Shown piece by piece: positions 5,541-7,367 of a DNA stretch of 7,367 nt. Numbering within the stretch: position 1 is the first letter of the stretch; every line of letters begins with the position of its first letter. The position numbers and the translations under genes were made by a program. The stretch is from an uncultured Chloroflexaceae bacterium (GTDB lineage Bacteria; Chloroflexota; Chloroflexia; Chloroflexales; Chloroflexaceae): contig CAKZQX010000533.1 of assembly GCA_937141995.1 (NCBI GenBank), forward strand, positions 1 through 7,367, in the 5' to 3' direction. Below the pieces are notes generated by a model. That model was given only the letters and a program-made list of their open reading frames with translations. It had not been told where the DNA came from and did not search any database.

Positions 5541-7367
5541 TCATGCCTCCGCCACCCACCGCACCGCTTCCTCCGCCCGTGTGAACCAGGCCGCGGCATA
5601 TGCGTCATTCGCCCCCTGCCGCTGCAACAACATTCCCTGGAGCCGGTAGAGCCCCGCCGCACACCAGCGTTCGTCCCGTGCTTCAAGGATGCCCAGCGCC
5701 GCATCGATGCTGGTCTGGCTCTGCTCCAGGTTGCCACACTGCATGTGTACCTCAGCCAGCAGGGTGAGGTAGTAGGGCTCGCGCAGACCGGCTCCCGTGG
5801 CGCGTAAATCCGCCAGGCTCTGCTCCATTTGCGCAATGCCGGCAACCGCATACCCCACCTGCACCAGCGCCCATCCCTGCAGAATATCCGCCCAAGCCCG
5901 GTAGTAGACAAAGCCCCACGCCTATCTGTCCGGCCCGAACAGATAGGCGTGGGCTGAATGCTGCTACGGACTGTAGCGGACCAGCGCCGCGTCAAGATAG
6001 GCATGGGCACGCACCAGTTTGCCCAGATGAAACAGGCTGTTACCGGCGGCGAAGTATGCCGCAACCAGTGCGGCCGGGTCATCGTGCATATGGGCCAGAT
6101 GTAAACACTGCTCTCCCAGTTCATGTGCGGTATGCAGTTCTTCCCGCACGGTATAAAAGACCCACAGCCCCCACAACACCGGGAAGAGCCGACGGGTGTT
6201 TTCGATCTGCTCACAGACGGCGCGGGCCCGCGCATAGATCTGCTGCACCTCCGGCGCGGCATAGCCTCGTGCAGCGATCAGCGACGGCCCCAGCGCAGTG
6301 CAGAGCGCAATCTCCCGGTCGGCCCATTCGCGGTTCTCCGGCAGACCCGGTAGCAGATCCAGCCCGCGGCTCAGATAGGTAATGGCCTCCTCGTTGGCAT
6401 ACACGCGCTGGGCTAGTTCACCCGCACGTTGATAGTACGGAATTGCCTGCGCACGCATGCCCGCCCGCTCATAGTGAAACACCAGTTGCCCACTGACGGC
6501 GTCGCGGTTCGCGGCATAGAACAGTTCCAATGCCTGGACCACGCGGCGATGCAGTAATCGCTTGCGGGCCAGCGTCATTCCGGTAACAACCACTTCACGG
6601 ATTTTGTCATGGCTGAAGTCATAGCTGTCGCCTCCCTGTTCGCGCACAATCCGATGCTGCCAGAGCTCGTCCAGGGCGCGCACAAAGGTATCCGCATCGC
6701 TCTCAGTGGCCTGTGCCAGGACATCAACGCGAAACTCCCGGCCAGGCATAGCCGACAGATCGGCCAGTTGCCGGGCTGCCGGGGACAGTTGCGCCAGGCG
6801 TGACTCGATCACGGACTGCACACGCGGTGGCAATGACTGAAACTGCGGGACGACATATCCGGCAGGTAGTGCTCCGGTCGGCATGTTTGCCGGCCTCGCC
6901 CGCACCATTTCGACCACAAATAGCGGATTACCCTCGGTTTCCGCATACAGGCGGGCTGCAAACACCGGATCGAGGGTATGTCCGGCGATGTGGGTTGCGA
7001 GTGCCGCAGTCTCGCCGGCATCCAGCGCGGCCAGTTCAATGTCGGTCAACTGTTCAGTGTGGCGCAACTTGACCGGGCCACCGTGATTGCCGACTGACCG
7101 GCCCAGGCCAACACTTCCTCCACCAGCCGGGTCTTACCAATACCCGCCTCGCCCGTGATCAACACAGCATGCGAATTGCCCGCCGTGGCCAGTTGCCGAC
7201 GTGCTTGCGGCGCATCATGGTGCAGTAGCAGTAGGCCAGCAAGGATTGCAGGCGCGCAGTGTTGACGCTCGTCACCGGATCAGCGCCATAGCGCAGATCA
7301 AACCCACCCAGGATGTCCGCCGACATGTTCTTGTCGTGCTTGATGCGCAGGGCATAGGACTCCGGCA
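5541..7367 (-). pseudogene. Decayed AfsR/SARP-type regulator with ATPase and TPR-like regions
   Basis: Read from the right edge, the remnant begins with a winged-helix N-terminus (ADILGGFDLRYG, NTARLQSLLAY; possible start ATG 7326-7324, although the frame stays open to the edge). A one-base loss near 7230 shifts the frame; correcting it gives LLLLHHDAPQARRQLA. Near 7185 this is joined directly to an ATPase segment with Walker A GEAGIGKT (7130-7153), so the bacterial transcriptional activation (BTAD) domain is deleted. Near 7065 a second deletion with frame change removes the Walker B and central ATPase part. The rest, 7067 to 5541, stays in one frame and encodes ATPase C-terminal and TPR-like helices, but is interrupted by TAG at 5964-5966 and at 5922-5924. 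At the latter, AHAYLFGPDR is joined to VYYRAWADILQGWALVQ, so further TPR sequence is missing. Intact relatives are large ATP-dependent transcription regulators, common in Chloroflexota. This copy has lost the DNA-binding/ATPase linkage and must be non-functional. Confidence 0.88.
5915..5953. repeat. Perfect 15-bp inverted repeat at a deletion scar
   Basis: CCCACGCCTATCTGT (5915-5929) is the exact reverse complement of 5939-5953, with a 9-base loop. Read on the minus strand, the arm met first (5953-5939) encodes the family-like AHAYLFG, whereas the second arm is its inverted copy and creates the in-frame TAG at 5922-5924. This fits a template-switch event in a pseudogene better than a terminator, since no T-run follows on either strand. 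Confidence 0.85.

Noticed and set aside
5492..6262. A 256-codon arginine/serine-rich open frame on the minus strand
   Set aside because: It is an out-of-frame reading of the regulator remnant; the TPR-like family sequence is in a different frame, and this one is rich in Arg, Ser, Trp and Cys, as such shadows are.

Overview
The window looks like a piece of accessory chromosome from a Chloroflexota-type bacterium (Chloroflexus/Roseiflexus-like). This is inferred from moderate GC, a large AfsR/SARP-type ATPase-TPR regulator of the kind that is very abundant in that phylum, and the general style of the proteins. No ribosomal or other phylogenetic marker is present, so the assignment is only a suggestion.

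Layout. Bases 1-282 hold no convincing gene, but carry an imperfect 19-bp inverted repeat (193-211 / 254-272). Bases 283-999 (minus) are a broken FAD-dependent oxidoreductase of the berberine-bridge-enzyme (BBE) type. Its N-terminal FAD-binding segment and C-terminal BBE segment survive, but the middle (about 220 residues) is gone and the reading frame shifts at least twice. Bases 1000-1637 are a long intergenic region with four same-strand copies of a 15-bp repeat, GTTGAGCACTGAAAT, at irregular spacing.

Bases 1638-5519 (plus) are the intact heart of the window: two tightly spaced genes, each with a good ribosome-binding site. The first encodes a 1060-residue Eco57I/type IIG-like adenine-N6 DNA methyltransferase (DPACGSG, NPPW). 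The second, 15 bases downstream, encodes a 227-residue protein with a PD-(D/E)XK nuclease signature (D108, E124-A-K126). I read this as a split restriction-modification or defence module in which modification and target recognition sit in the large protein and cleavage in the small one. The methyltransferase gene carries a run of ten G at codons 23-26. Losing or gaining one G would end translation within about 35 codons, so the system is a strong candidate for ON/OFF phase variation.

Bases 5541-7367 (minus, running off the right edge) are a heavily decayed AfsR/SARP-type regulator: a winged-helix N-terminal remnant, a Walker A ATPase remnant, and a TPR-like C-terminal half. It carries one frameshift, at least three internal deletions, two in-frame stops, and a perfect 15-bp inverted repeat at one deletion scar. 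The window is thus an intact two-gene defence cassette between two decaying genes, which is typical of a defence-island insertion zone.
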